From Cordia subcordata (Eukaryota > Streptophyta > Magnoliopsida > Boraginales > Cordiaceae): a stretch of DNA of 64,000 bases. The stretch's first letter is position 1, and each line of letters starts with the position of its first letter. The position numbers and the translations under genes are program-made. This document shows, piece after piece, positions 34,185 to 46,708 of the stretch. The stretch covers positions 4,917,001-4,981,000 of the forward strand of contig JAPTOF010000004.1 in NCBI GenBank assembly GCA_028554755.1, read 5' to 3'. Below the pieces are notes generated by a model. That model did not search any database. It was not told the DNA's origin and worked only from the letters and a program-made list of their open reading frames with translations.

Positions 34185-37100
34185 CTAAGATGATGAGGCA
34201 ACTAGAGGCCTGTTCTCACTATTGTCATGCCCAGAAGCTCTCCTTTCAAACCCTGCTACAAAATCTTCCATGCACGATTTGTAAGTCTGCATTCCAGGAA
34301 CCTTCCTAACCATTTCCAGTCCAATCTCCATCCATTTTTTTGCGGCCTCCATATCCCCCAACCTCACCGGAACAGCCGCGCGGTTCCACGCTGTCATGGC
34401 GAGCCATTTCGCTTCTTCAATGGGGTACTCCCCCTCCCTTAACCCCACCATAATTCGGTACGCCTGCTTGTACAATCCGATTGTTGCATCTTCCCCTGTT
34501 TCACTCTTATAAACGGTGCCTAAGGAGATTAGTCTCCGTATTATGAGAGCCACGGTTTGGTAATCAGGTGAGGGCGAAGCAAGAAACGCGGAGAGGCAGG
34601 TGTTTAGAGCTAAGATGGCTACTTCAGGATTCGAGTTCGGCCCTTGTGAGGCGTCAAGGCCGATCTGAAGCAAATGCTTTGGATCACATGACTTTGAGCT
34701 TGAAAAATTTTTTACCAGGAGGAGCTGTTGAGGACCCATCTCACTGAACCTCGAGTATAGATTATAGGCACTCCAAGTGTATACAAAGAAGAAATTGGGT
34801 TCAGCTGCAAAGCCCTGATCATCATCATTTTTCTGAGAGCTCGCATTGCTTGACATCAGAATCTGCATCGGAGCAGCAATAAGTTACATGATGCAAAAAC
34901 CCTTCAGATCATATATGCAAGTAAACTAGTTAAACAATAGGAGTGGCAAACAGACTGAAACTAGAAATCAACTTATTGAAGTTACCTTTCCAGCTCTGTT
35001 TAACAATTCTATAGCTTGTTTGGCTTCAGTTTCCAGCATTGCATTCTTCTGTTGCCTTTCATCAGCTATGGCAGCGGATACAGACAATATCAATGATTTG
35101 CAGACCATCATATTATTCCTCTCTGGCTCTCCGTCAATATCGGCACCGTAGAACTCTGACGCCAATCTAAAAAACTCAGCGCACAACACGTAGTTCATTG
35201 CCTTCCCAGTTTTTATGCCCATATTCCATGTGTTTACTGCAAACCAATTCAATTCACGTTTTCCAACTTCGCCTTTACCAAAAAAGTGGTCAGGCCCAAG
35301 CTCTGCCAAGCGAGCTTGGGCGCGTTTCATGTAATTGACAATGTCAGATTCGTATCCTGGATTTTGAATTAGAATTGTGACTAGAGTTCGGAAGACTGCA
35401 ACTTCGGTGGTTGGCATTGGTTTGCCTATGGAATAGAAGTTTAAGAGACTTGATAGTGCAGCAATGGCAACTGAAAGTGCACGGCAAGCAACAGCTTCAT
35501 GAGCTGCCAGGCAAAGGAAGTCAGGCATGAAATCCAGACAGTTTGGCATTGCTTGAACCTGAGCCGCAGCATTTTCGTGCTCATTCTTTTGCGTGTAGAT
35601 CTTAAACTGCAGAAACAGAGAAACTCATCAACTTTCTACAAGAGTAATTAACTAGATGGTCCTACATTTGAATCTGCGGACCCTGAGCAGAGGCCTTATC
35701 TCAATTTTCATATGTCCTGTTTTCCTCCTATTCCAGGCTAGTATCTGTGCAAAAACGAAAGAACCAGAACAGAGGGAGATCATACCTTAAGGAACGCACA
35801 AGCTACATTGGGTTCAAGCTGCACATAAACAAGATAAACAGCATTGTGAAATATAATTGAAATTAAAAGATAAAAAACCTTTGGGATGGTATATTATACA
35901 TGCCTTTTCAGCCTCATCAATGTATTCTTTGGCTCGATCAAGCTGTGACATGGCTAAGTGGCATAGACACAGTACCCTATAGCCCTTTGCTCTGAGTATT
36001 CGACTTTCTATGCCATGAGGTACATACAGCATTGACTTCTCAAATAGCTCAGCACTGGCCTGATAGTCCTTTGATCGAAAATTTTCTGCACCACTGCAAA
36101 ACAGGAAGCAAGATTCTGAGCAACAAGTTTAATCCAAATACGCATGTTTTGTCACCTTTTCTTTAAATTTTGATTCATTCCCCAGAGTACGTTTCAAGGG
36201 AAGTGTAATCAAATGTGCTACATGAATTTCTAACTTATGATTCTGATTTCTGAGCATAAATATAGTGCATGATAGTTATTTAAAGGTAAAAGATTGTCCT
36301 AGAACATTTATTTTTCAAGTGAGAATAGAATATGGCTGCAAGAAGGAAAACACACATGCCCTTGAATTCAACTTTGAAGCATTTCAGGTAGAACATACAC
36401 CTTAAAAATGTATCAGTTGCTCAAGACTTCATGAAAATCTTACCACACTCAGAGCCAATCAACTCACTGAAGGCCCCAAGTAAGGGACAAAGACAGTTTG
36501 GCACTATTATACATAGTTTTTACTTGTTATTTTACAAGAGATTGTTTTCATAACTTGAACCTTTACTTTCAGTTTACATGACAGCAACTTTACTCAATAT
36601 GGGAAATTAACTTATCAATCTAGCTTTTATCATGGTCTACTTAACCCTATATACCACAGAAAATCGGCTTCTGCCTTACTGTTTCATTCAAAATCCGCCG
36701 TACCATCTAACTAGTTGGAAAGAAACGCTTGCACACATTTCTCCTACAGAAATAATATAGCATGCTTATATAGTATGAAAAGCAACAATATGATCAATAA
36801 CCAAGTGATAAATTGCGCAGGAAATGATTTGTCAAATAATACTAACCCATGTTCCTTCTACAAAAACGAAATAATATGCTTGCTGATCAATATAATCGGT
36901 TGATCAATTTCTGGAGATGGTTTGAGAATTTTACCTATTCCACAGAAGAGCATGAATTGCAGACCTCTCCTTGACGGCCACTTCTCCGGCGAAGAGCGCC
37001 ACCACTCTCTCATTCGAAACCAACTCAGCCACCACCTTAGCCCTCACCTTCATTCCCTCACCACCCTCCCCAATCACCCTATTCACAATCCTAATCGCCG

Positions 37101-38238
37101 CACCAGCACTAACATGACACCTCTCCAGTAGCCCCAGAAACACTCCCTTTGCAGTCTCTGCGCCTGCCGCCCCTGCTGCTTGAAAGTAACACTCTACAGC
37201 AGACACCCAAACGCCCTCCGGAATTCCCTTATTTACAACCATACCCCTCAGTTCCTTCTCTGCCTCCCCATACCTCCCTAGCCCTAACCATGCCTTCATT
37301 GCCAATACACTCAAGCTCGGATGGTTATCCGCACCGACTCCTTCCCGTAACACCTTCACGCACTTCAACACACTCTCGAATTCATCTCTCTGCAGATGAG
37401 ATGCCGCGATAAATCTCAACGTTTTCGACCTTAATTCCTTTAATCCTATGGTTTCATCTGTTCTCTTCACGATACGCAAACCTTTTTCGCTCATTTCTAA
37501 GGCTTCGTTCATCAATTTCAACGCATCGTTCACTGCAGAAGCTTCGTTCTTCGATAATAAGTCTTTCCCATATGTCAAATATTGATTTGCTAATGCTTTA
37601 TAGTTATCAGCCATTCCGAAAAGTACATTTCTCGACCGATTTAATAAATTGATCGCTAAATTTCGATCTGAAGCTTCCCACGCTGTTCGTGATCGAGCTA
37701 AGGTAAGATCTAAGAGGAGTTTTCGCTCTTCGTTCTCTGAAATTGAATTGATTTCGATTTTTGATGTTAAATCGGTAGCTTTTTCGAAGCAATCGCTCGC
37801 GAGGTCGAGTTTTCTGAGGTCGTGCCAGAGGAGGCCGACTTTGTAAAAAAAAGCGGCGGTTTTGAACCCCGGAGATGGAATTCCGGCAGCGTCTCCTGCG
37901 AAAAAGAGGAGATCGGCGGAGACTTGGCGGAGCTTGGCGTGTTCTTCCAGGAGTTTGTGGTTGGCGGAGGCGTTAGAGATGTCGACGCAGGCATTCCAGA
38001 GACGGTAGCTGAGCTTCCATATCTGAAGCTTGAAAGAGTTGGAAAACGGAGCGAGTCGACTCAGCTGAGTCATGGCGAGTCGGAGGTTGGAGCAGATTTT
38101 GTCCGGCAAGGGAGTTGCCGGAGCGTGGCGTTCGAGGTACTTGATTGAGGATTCCATTTGCAACAGAATGCTAGCCTGCGGCTGTTCGTTGTGATGGCTT
38201 GGCCACAGCTCCGGCGAAGAGACCTCGGCGATTCTCAT
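34185..38238 (-). CDS. ZIP4: Meiotic crossover protein ZIP4/SPO22 (TPR protein)
   Basis: Five exons on the minus strand: 36935-38238, 35904-36093, 35786-35818, 34986-35606 and 34185-34862. The phases agree and the product is 941 aa, close to the roughly 936 aa I recall for Arabidopsis ZIP4. The start [14 protein letters not shown] and the block [18 protein letters not shown] are characteristic of plant ZIP4. Most of the protein is TPR-like helical pairs (SPO22 domain, roughly aa 100-400). Family members act in the nucleus as a ZMM hub joining recombination sites to the chromosome axis for class I crossovers. Exon 3 is only 33 bp ([11 protein letters not shown]). The intron before it appears to use a GC donor (AAG|GCATGT), because a GT donor 4 bp further on would break the frame. 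It lies next to the FRIGIDA-like gene, as in Arabidopsis. Confidence 0.93.
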
Positions 38239-38892
38239 CTTTTTTTTTTTCTGGCGGGAAAAGATCGCCGGTTAATTCAAAGCAACGAATGTAGAGATCG
38301 TTTTTGAAGGAACTAAACGCTTTTTTTAAATTTGAAGAGGAGAGTGCCACGTCCACGTCACCACGCCTTTCTCAATTTTGTAAATAAACAGGCGCGAAGA
38401 GATTCCATAATGCCTGCTTTTGTTCCGGGTAAATTATGAACCCAGGAAAAAAAAAATCATATTTTGTGGAAAATACACTTTAAATAACTTTTATATTGTC
38501 CTAATAATATTTATTACTTCTAAAAGTATGAATGCCCCTTGGCGCTCGCATATAGTAATGGCAAGATATTGTTCATTACACATATATATATAAATATAGA
38601 TATAGATATCATGGCAATATTTAAATAATAGTGTTTCATCTGTTATTAACTTTAAAACAATAATTTTTTATTTTTTATTTTTTATCTTCATGATATATAT
38701 AATTAGTTTTAATTAAAAATTAAATAGTCAATCAATTAATGTTTAAAATTTGTGAATTTTTAAAGATTCATTTTCTTATCTATTGGACATATTTTACTAA
38801 TTTTAATTAAAAAATTAAATAATCAATCAAATAATCTTTAAAATAATCCTCATTTGCGAATTTCAAACAATTAATCTTTTTATCTATTATGG

Positions 38893-38926
<34 letters not shown>

Positions 38927-39511
38927 TTATATATTATTAATTTTCATTTAGAAATTTAATTACTATTCAATTAATACTTAAACTAATATTCGCTTGTGGA
39001 CTCCAAATTATTCATTTCTCATTTATTATGGATATATATATATATATATATATTAGTTTTAATATAGAAATTTAATTGTCAATCAATTAATGCTTAAAAT
39101 AACACTAATTCCAAAAGATTAAACCCTAGTAAATTTAACGTCTACTATTAAAAAAAAACTTAAATAAATTTAACGTGTACTATTAAAAGAATAACTTGCA
39201 CAAAGTGCATGGTATTCATGACTAAATTCATGATATGCTATTAACAATAAATAAACCTAACTAGATTTAAAGTTTATTGTTAAAAACATAAACCCGTACA
39301 GAGCACGAATATAAAAGCAATAGTATTGTATAAATATATAAAATTGTGCCACAAACTATTAAACTTGAATGAAATTTCAAATTGTCTACTTAATAGTTAA
39401 TGTTATTATACTTGAATAATATGTAAGAAGTTAAAAATTATCCTAACATTGACATGGTTTCTACTTTCTTATAGCCTAGATGTGCTCAATGTTACAGTCA
39501 TTATACTATGC
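38239..39511. other. Intergenic region upstream of ZIP4
   Basis: No gene seen. AT-rich, with short (TA)n and (TG)n runs at about 38581-38612, 38895-38927 and 39030-39053. Two similar blocks around the AATTAAATAGTCAATCAATTAAT-type motif (about 38701-38745 and 38801-38845) suggest old local duplication. The ZIP4 promoter must lie just above 38238, but no clear TATA box was found. Confidence 0.5.
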
Positions 39512-40596
39512 CTAGCTTGATAAGTTTACATGGTAAACTTTAGTCTTGTCAAGATAATAAAAACCCCAATTCTGCTCAACACCTACAGGTTTAAGATTTT
39601 CATTAAATAGTGCAAAAATGTAAGTCTCCAAAGCCTTCCTCAGACGTCTTGGCGTTCCCTGTCTGGATGATACATGGGCTATCAAATTGTTTACATAAGT
39701 TTGAGCATTCTCTATTGTAGCACTACTGCTTCTAGCACTCAGCCCATCCTGTCTCTGATACAACTATTTCAACATTGGATGTGCAACTTTTTCCAATGCA
39801 GCATAAGTAGCATCCACCATAGCATCAAAGAGGCTTTTGTATTGAAATTGATCGTCTACTATTACATTTGCGGTGTCCTTAAGAAGTGCATAGTCCAACT
39901 GGATGTTAGTAGGATGTCTAGTGTATACAAAATAAGGATACAAATTAACTAGAAGAGGGCTTTGTGCGGATGCCAGGAATTCTACTATAGGTTTCATCAC
40001 ACTAGTGTCCGCAAATGCACCATTTGATGGAGGGTATGACGATCCGAGTACATTCGCTAGGACAACCGTGTGGTTACTAGTATAACATGGCCAGCATTTC
40101 TCAATGCAGTATATAGATTTTGCATTGCTGGCGGTACATAGGCACTTAAAGGACCTGGTGTAACTTCATTGCCTGCTGAAATATATGTTAATTTTACTAA
40201 TTCAACATGTGGCGGAACATTGGTGTTAACCCAAGTCGTAGCAGAGTCTAGATCACTCGCAAGGTTTTGCAAGTCTTCATTTCAAACGCCAACAATAACT
40301 TCAATATCAGAGCCTTCCAAAGCCTTCAAAACATCGGCATTAGGATCGAAAATTCTAATCTTTTGAATGTTTCCAGTAACTTATACTGGAAGTGGTAGAT
40401 TATCTCCTAGTAGCCCATAATTGATGCCAATTCCATGAACACCTTCACCAAAGCAAAGCCATTATATAAATGATAATAACAAAAGAAAATGTAACCTGAT
40501 TAAATCTTATTTCACAAGTGCGGTCAGCTAATTAGCATAATTACCTGAATGCAGAAAACATATAGCAACAAATATGAAGAGAAACAAGCGGCCCAT
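39512..40596 (-). pseudogene. Beta-1,3-glucanase (GH17) pseudogene
   Basis: The gene structure survives. Exon 1 (40545-40596) encodes a signal peptide (MGRLFLFIFVAICFLHS), followed by a 102-bp intron and a GH17 body from 40442. Recognisable parts are GIGINYGLLGDNLPLPV, YISAGNEVTPGPLSAYVP (the motif carrying the family acid/base Glu), NLYPYFVYTR and, near the end, GTPRRLRKALETYIFALFNE. Two early stops (near 40380 and 40286) and frameshifts near 40070 and 39760 break it. The nucleophile motif VVSETGW survives only in a shifted frame. The active enzyme would hydrolyse callose or fungal beta-1,3-glucan in the wall or apoplast. It cannot make a full enzyme as it stands. Confidence 0.88.
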
Positions 40597-41725
40597 GGTA
40601 CAAAAAGTTGCAACTTTAGATATAAGATAGCTGAACCCTTTTACTGCATTTGCAAACAATGGCACATGACCCTTTTATAGGCTTACATTCTGTCCATAAT
40701 TCAGATATTAGCAAGCCATCAATGAATCATTTAAGTCTAAGTTAATAATGAAAATTCTGCAACCAATATGCATTATATCCTCATGCCAAAAGATTCTCAC
40801 CTTCCACAAATTGTTAAGATATGCAGCTTTAAATTTTACTCATGCTGTTCTTTCTTTTAAATGTTACAGTTAATTATTTTGAAGCATGATAAAACTTGAA
40901 TGATACAAGATAAGAAGTTTTGTTCTTTCTCAGGCCTCGTTCTTCTGATTTTGAGTGAGTGCCCACTAAAAAGTTACTGGAGGCAGTGAGTCGATAGTGT
41001 GCGCAAGGAATTATATAACTTCTAGGATGCCTTTTGTCTAAATTGAACTGATGAAAAATGGCTCAGATTAGTTTGTAGTTACTAGAGAGCCTTTAACTTT
41101 GATTTGTGACTATTATTCACTGAATTATTATGTAACCTGATTGTGCTAATGATACCAAGAAATTCAAATATGCAGAAAGAACATGAACAAGTTGCTTCCT
41201 GGGCTTAGATTTCTTCATAATGTTATAACGATATAAAAGAGATTCGTGTAATTATGATAAAATGACTTGACCAATTCACTATAATTTGATCTTCCTTATA
41301 ACATCAGAAAATCCAAATCTGATTTACAATGCATATACGTATTAAGATCCACGGAAGGAACAAAAGAATCAAAACGAAAAAGAAAAGAGGTGGTAAAACA
41401 GAAAGAGGCTCGATTAGTAATACTAAGAGATTGTTCATAGGCATTCCTTTCTGTTCTTTTCCCTCTTCTGGTCAAACTTTGAGAATTATATCTAACGTCA
41501 GAATTTAAACTTTACAAGAAAGAACCCGAAGGTTGGAAACTGGATCATTAAAGGATGATGATCAACTTAAAAGTCTTTGCTAATAGCAACACAGTGCATA
41601 TATTAGAACATCACAACGTCAGCTTTTACAACAACTAAAGTTAAACGACTGGTTCAACATTACACAAACTGGAAGGTTAACACTGATAGTTAAAGGACAA
41701 TCAGACTTTAGACATCCCCTACTAA
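40597..41725. other. Intergenic region, nothing recognised
   Basis: 1.1 kb of AT-rich DNA between the glucanase pseudogene and the 3' end of the FRIGIDA-like gene. The right part (about 41400-41725) is probably the FRIGIDA-like 3' UTR. Confidence 0.5.
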
Positions 41726-44245
41726 TTAGTGCAGATACGGAGCCTGGTACTGGAAGCCATTACCGAAGAAGTTGCCATGACCAGGAGAGAGGCCGTAAGC
41801 TGGAGTCCCGAGAATCGGAGGCATATGGTTGTCAGCAGGTCCAGGGTAACAATACGGTCTGTCATACAAGCATTGCGGGTACCTATTATCAGTCATTCTA
41901 GGGTAGAAGGTTTTGTCAGGGGTAGCATTAGTGACTCTTGGCGCATATCCTACACCATTGGCGCGGGGTCTTTTTGTTTGAGGTTTTGCAACTTCGGTTG
42001 CCCTTTTCTTGTCTGCCTTTGCCTTCTCCAGCTGGAGAACTTGTTTCTGAAGTGGATCCAGAGGGTACTGCTCCTCAAGCTTATTGTCTTCGATGCACTT
42101 AATCACGGCCTTGAGCGCAGTCAGCTCCTTGTCATTGACATCATTCTGAAACATTAGAAATTCATTAATCAATAAGAACACGGAAAATGTAAAACTACTT
42201 GGAATCAAACAGGTCCTAGGTTTTCAATTGTGAAAGGAAAACTTTCATCCATCTGCAGAAGTTCAAGCGCAATCCCTGGAAAATTGAGGACGCAGGGCTG
42301 TTCAAGTCAGCCAACTGTCATCATAAGGACTAGCACTTTCATCTGTAACATATGCAAACCCCACCCAGTCATATGAAACACCTGAATGTGTACTTATAAC
42401 AAGACAAATGCAGCACATAACACCACTTATTAGTAAATCTCCACCAAGGCAAAGAAACACTAGTTTCATACAATCCCATTGATTGCTCACGGCAAGCCCT
42501 ACAAAGTAAATTATCAAAACCGACAAAGCTAGAGAACAGATTCATATCCAAATGGACCTTTCTAGTGATCCAATTAATCCAATAAACACAAAAATTTGCA
42601 TTCAGATGTGAAACAAAATGATGCAAGCATCCAAGCATGAGAACATGCCAATTTTTAGTCCGTTCCAAAAGCTACTTCATCATCTTCATAGACAATCCCT
42701 ATTTTCCTGTTTAAGCTACAGACTAATACACTCTGTTTAAGATGTTATGATTAAGTCCAGATTGACAACAGGTAATTAGATGAAGTCAAATGAACATCTT
42801 TTGGGGTAGATTTATGAACTGATCAACACAAGCAATGGGACATGAGGAAACAAACCTGTAAAGTAGATGATGGACTCCCAGGTTTGACAGGTGAAGAGAT
42901 TTTTCTTGCATCAGCCAAGTAGGATTTAAGGAGTGAGGCAGGTGAAAACTGTTCTGTGAGCCCAAATGCAAAAGCTAGATTAACAGCATCAATCTGCCGT
43001 CCATTGTTTACTAACACACCAATAACACCTGCAAATCCAGACAACATTATTTACCAAGTAATGTTGCCGTTAAACTTTTTAAAGATAAAAAATACAAGTC
43101 TCACATGTAAATAACAAATAACCAAAGTTCAAAACTTTTTAGCAGACGGAAGATATCAAACACTTGTTCAGCTAATACTTTGAGAGTAACACACCTGGCA
43201 TTTTGTCAGATAATCCAAGAGAGCGACACAGATCAGCTGTTTGGCGGCGACGAGAAACCATAGGTATCAGCCTGGACAAATCTTCCTGGTTGAAATCTGA
43301 ATTGATACCAAAAGTAGCAAGAATCTGTAAGAATGCATGAGCCTCCAATAAGTTTCCATTGCTGTCATCAACATCAAGTTCATCTAACATTGGTTTCCAC
43401 TCTTCAGCAATAGATTTAGCGCGTTCCTTTACACTTTCTGAGATTATAGTGGAAAGAGAATCATGATCTATGTTAGTCAACAAAGAGCTAAGGCACTCCA
43501 TCAGCATGATACAGGTTCGCCGAATGCCCAAGAGATTTGCATCTTTTTTGGCATCTGAAATTGAAATTTCTGAGCTGTAGAAACCCTTGAGTGAGTCCAG
43601 AACAAGAGAAGCAGGGTCAGCTGCAGCCTTCAATGCAATTGGAATCTCTTCCCTTATAGTGGAGAGGTTCTTTCGGTTATCTGATATAAATTTGTGAAGA
43701 CCCTCTGCATCCATCTGTTGACATAATTTGACTAGTTCTGGATAAGACTTCACCTCCACAATTCCGTTCTGAGAAGTCTTACTCAGGTCCTCAAAGCTAC
43801 TCTCAGTAGCCATGGCATCAGGTGGTTTCTCGTCTGCAGCCAGTGGCCCACCTTGGTCCTCACCATCAACAACAACAGGTTCCACAGATGATGGGTTCCT
43901 ATGCTTTTCCAGAGCAATAGTAATAGCAGATACAGCAGCATCTCTCTTCCGTTGAAGCCTCTCCAGAGAAGCCTGCTCCTTGGCCAATACAACTGCTTCA
44001 CGGTTCGCCAGCGTCTCTCCGGCTTTGACTATCTTCATCTCAAACTCCTTTTCCTGGTCTTCCAATTCAGTGAAACGTCTTTTCAGAGACTTCTCAAGGC
44101 CATGAAAATGTTCTTCAAGTTGTTTCCATTTCAAGTTGAGAGTGACTGCCCGATGACTTTCAAGCTCTGCAAATGCTTTCTGAAGTTGTTGTATTTTTGA
44201 GGTAGTTGAGTTCATAAGGGTAGCAACTGAGTCAGCATCTTCCAT
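41726..44245 (-). CDS. FRL3: FRIGIDA-like protein (FRL3 type)
   Basis: Three coding exons, 43195-44245, 42856-43028 and 41726-42145, GT-AG introns, consistent phase, 547 aa. The N-terminal third is coiled coil (SKIQQLQKAFAELESHRAVT to LERLQRKRDAA, about aa 15-115). The central Frigida domain follows: a SYPELVKLCQQMDAEGLHKF block, then DSLKGFYSSE, LEAHAFLQILATFGI and IPMVSRRRQTADLCRSLGL. Exon 2 contributes VIGVLVNNGRQIDAVNLAFA and exon 3 ELTALKAVIKCIEDNKLEEQ. The C-terminus is Pro/Tyr-rich and disordered-looking (PLDPLQKQVLQLEKAKADKK, then KRPRANG). FRIGIDA-family proteins are nuclear scaffolds linked to FLC regulation and flowering time. The FRL3/4 subgroup is less well characterised, so function is inferred from family only. 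The neighbour is ZIP4, as I recall for Arabidopsis. Confidence 0.9.
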
Positions 44246-44265
44246 TGCATATGCACAGTCAATGA

Positions 44266-46260
44266 ACTACAAAATAAAGAATCTCTTCAGCAAGGAACCA
44301 TGAAACAGAAAAGGAAAGTTGCCTTAGTAGAATAAAAAATAATATAAAAGGCACTAGAGTAAAAGTCTACTTGAATAAAACCAACATGCACATTAGTGAA
44401 ATTTTTGTCTTCTGATGATGAATAATGCAATGAAATAGGTAAAGAAAGGGTTTATAGGAAAAGCATATTTCAGCAAATATTCATATCAAAGCATATATTA
44501 TTGAAGTCATAAAATTGTTATACAAGAAATCTTATTTTTGTAACCTGGTATTAACCATAGAAAATCTTCTTATGTCTGATGCACAATATAATTATAGTTC
44601 ATCAAATCCTCAGCAGAATATACTGGACCTTTTGATGTTATATTTCAAAGATTTTCTCCTACATTCTTCACCCAAACACTTAGACAAACACAGCAAAGTT
44701 CCAAGTCACAAGAATAATGCCGAATAGTTATGCAACAACAATGTTTAGAAGTCTGATGTCCTCACACGGGAGATAAGATTCTTTCTTTCTTTTTTTCTGA
44801 TTTTTCTTTTTCAATCATTTATATTGAAGCAACAAAAACACAAAATCGCAAAAAGGTCAGGGGTTTTGCATTAAAAGCTCATCTAACAGTCATTTATTTT
44901 GAAATAGACAAAAGCCATATGCATAGCACTGCAACAAATAGGCAGCGCAACCCATTTAAAAATCCAACAAGTAACCGAACCCCCACACAAGAATGATAGC
45001 AAAGTACAAAACCATCCAAACGTTACCACCCAAGTTTGTGTCATGCCCTTTTCATCAAACTGCAAAATCCACACAGTTTCCCCCAAATTCCTTTCCTTAT
45101 AGATGATATTGAAGTAAGAAAGAAAAAGCAATTTCCTTGGCACTACCTTATCTTATATACCCTCCGTAAATTCCAAGATTCAGATTGACCATAAGGGTCT
45201 CAAATGCCTAGAGGTTGAGCAACATAAAGATCGGTCATCAGAAGGAAAACTCTCAATTGCCTTTCGGGACATAAACACATAATATACCTACAGTATTATT
45301 GAGAAATCCCCCAAAACACTAGCTTTACTCAAGCTCCTGAAGCTTAATGCGGTATAAAAGAATTCATATATGAACAAGCATAACTACCGTGGCCATTATT
45401 ATTCATCTCTTTTACATAATCAGAAAGAGAGAAATAATTTCACATCTGATTTTAACTTTCTAAAGCAGCAAACTACATGAACATAAAATTTGATACCCAG
45501 CAAAGAGCAAACGATGAGAAGAAACATACAAAAGCTAAAAAGTTAACAATTTTAGCTCAAGTATTAAAAGAATTTCTTGAAAAAAAAAATAAAGCTACAA
45601 CACGTAAACAAATTTACCAAGGTTAACAACACGCAGAGCTTACCAGCAAAATGTCGAGCTAAATTCTAACTAAGAAATGCTTTAACACCACCTTCAGCTA
45701 CTTAGATCCAAAAACATACTGAAACAAAAATAAAAACTAACAAAAAAAAAAGATAAAATAACACGCAAAATGAACCAAAACTAAGTAAATTACGGTGACA
45801 ATTGAAGCTCAAAAAAGCACTTAAAACAATTAGCTTCTCTTTTTGCAAAACAAAAAATTAAAATTAAAACTAAAATAAAGAAAGAAAAGAAAAAACAGTC
45901 TTGATCTTATCCAAGAGAGAGCAAAATGGAAGAGAGGCTTACCAGCTGGACAGGTGGAAGGAGAGAATTGGTTGGCGGCGGATTTTACCTAGGAATTAAA
46001 CCATTCTTAAATAAGACGGTTTTGTTTGTTTGCTGTTCGTTTAGAATACTGCAAATCCCTAGAGAGAGAGAGAGAGTAAAGTAAGTGTGTGTGTGTGTGT
46101 GCAGTTGTTAAGAAGATTTTAGGACAGAGACAGAGAGCGTCCGACACAGACTACACACACGCACACGCACAAAAGCATCACTGCACACACAAAACCCCCC
46201 CCCCCCCCGCCTCTCTCTCTCCCCCCTTTTGCTTTTTGTTGGAGCACTCTCGATTTTGCT
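44266..46260 (-). other. 5' leader of the FRIGIDA-like gene with a 1.68-kb intron
   Basis: A clean donor (CCAGCTG|GTAAGCC, first intron base 45942) and acceptor (TTTATTTTGTAG|TTCATTGAC, exon restarting at 44266) lie upstream of the ATG at 44245. A 5'-UTR intron of 1,676 bp (44267-45942) is predicted. The leader exon (45943 to about 46260) has (GA)n, (TG)n, (CA)n, a run of C and (CT)n tracts between 46060 and 46235. It is inferred from splice signals only. Confidence 0.5.
46060..46235. repeat. Compound microsatellite near the FRL transcription start
   Basis: Successive (GA)n, (GT)n, (CA)n-rich, poly-C (about 12 C) and (CT)n tracts. CT/GA runs near transcription starts are common in plant core promoters. 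Confidence 0.8.
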
Positions 46261-46285
46261 ATTTCCGATTCTTTACTCTTTTAAG

Positions 46286-46708
46286 GCCATTTAAACATTA
46301 ATTACAATTTTTTAAGCTGTTGAAAACAATTAACACTTATAAGTAACTTTTTATGCTTATAAGTAATTACCAAAAAAAGCAGAAAAGTGTTTAGATAACA
46401 TGCTTATAAGTTGTTGACTTATTTAATATATATGTGCTTATAAACAATAGTTTTTATTAAAATGAGTAAGAATAACCTTTCATTAATAATGTTATAATTT
46501 TTTTGTGTCTTAAGCAGTATAAAACTTTTTCTTTATTTGTTCAATTCTCATTATGTATAAGCAGTTAAAAAAAAAAAGTTAAGGAATAGTTTTTTTTTTT
46601 TTGGTTGCTTATAAGCCAACCTGGTTATAAACATAATTTGCTAAATGTGATTTTTTTATTATTTATAAGTATGTGTGACTAGTTTATAACCACTTCTAAA
46701 CACCCTCT
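46286..46708. mobile_element. Candidate hAT-like MITE
   Basis: The left end GGCCATTTAAACA and the inverse of the right end (TTTCTAAACACCCTC-like) resemble short terminal inverted repeats. The interior is a series of CTTATAAGTAA motifs in both orientations (ACTTATAAGTAAC near 46335, GCTTATAAGCCAACC near 46610). Possible but imperfect target repeats (CTCTTTTAA and CTCTTAA) flank it. No ORF. 46709-48757 is AT-rich, with nothing identified. Confidence 0.35.

Noticed and set aside
36922..38148. Plus-strand open frames opposite ZIP4 exon 1
   Set aside because: Antisense shadows of a well-supported coding exon.
42302..42668. Two minus-strand open frames between FRL exons
   Set aside because: They lie in intron 2 of the FRIGIDA-like gene (42146-42855) and match no known family.
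44883..45143. 86-codon minus-strand open frame
   Set aside because: It lies in the predicted 5'-UTR intron of the FRIGIDA-like gene; no recognisable domain or splice context.
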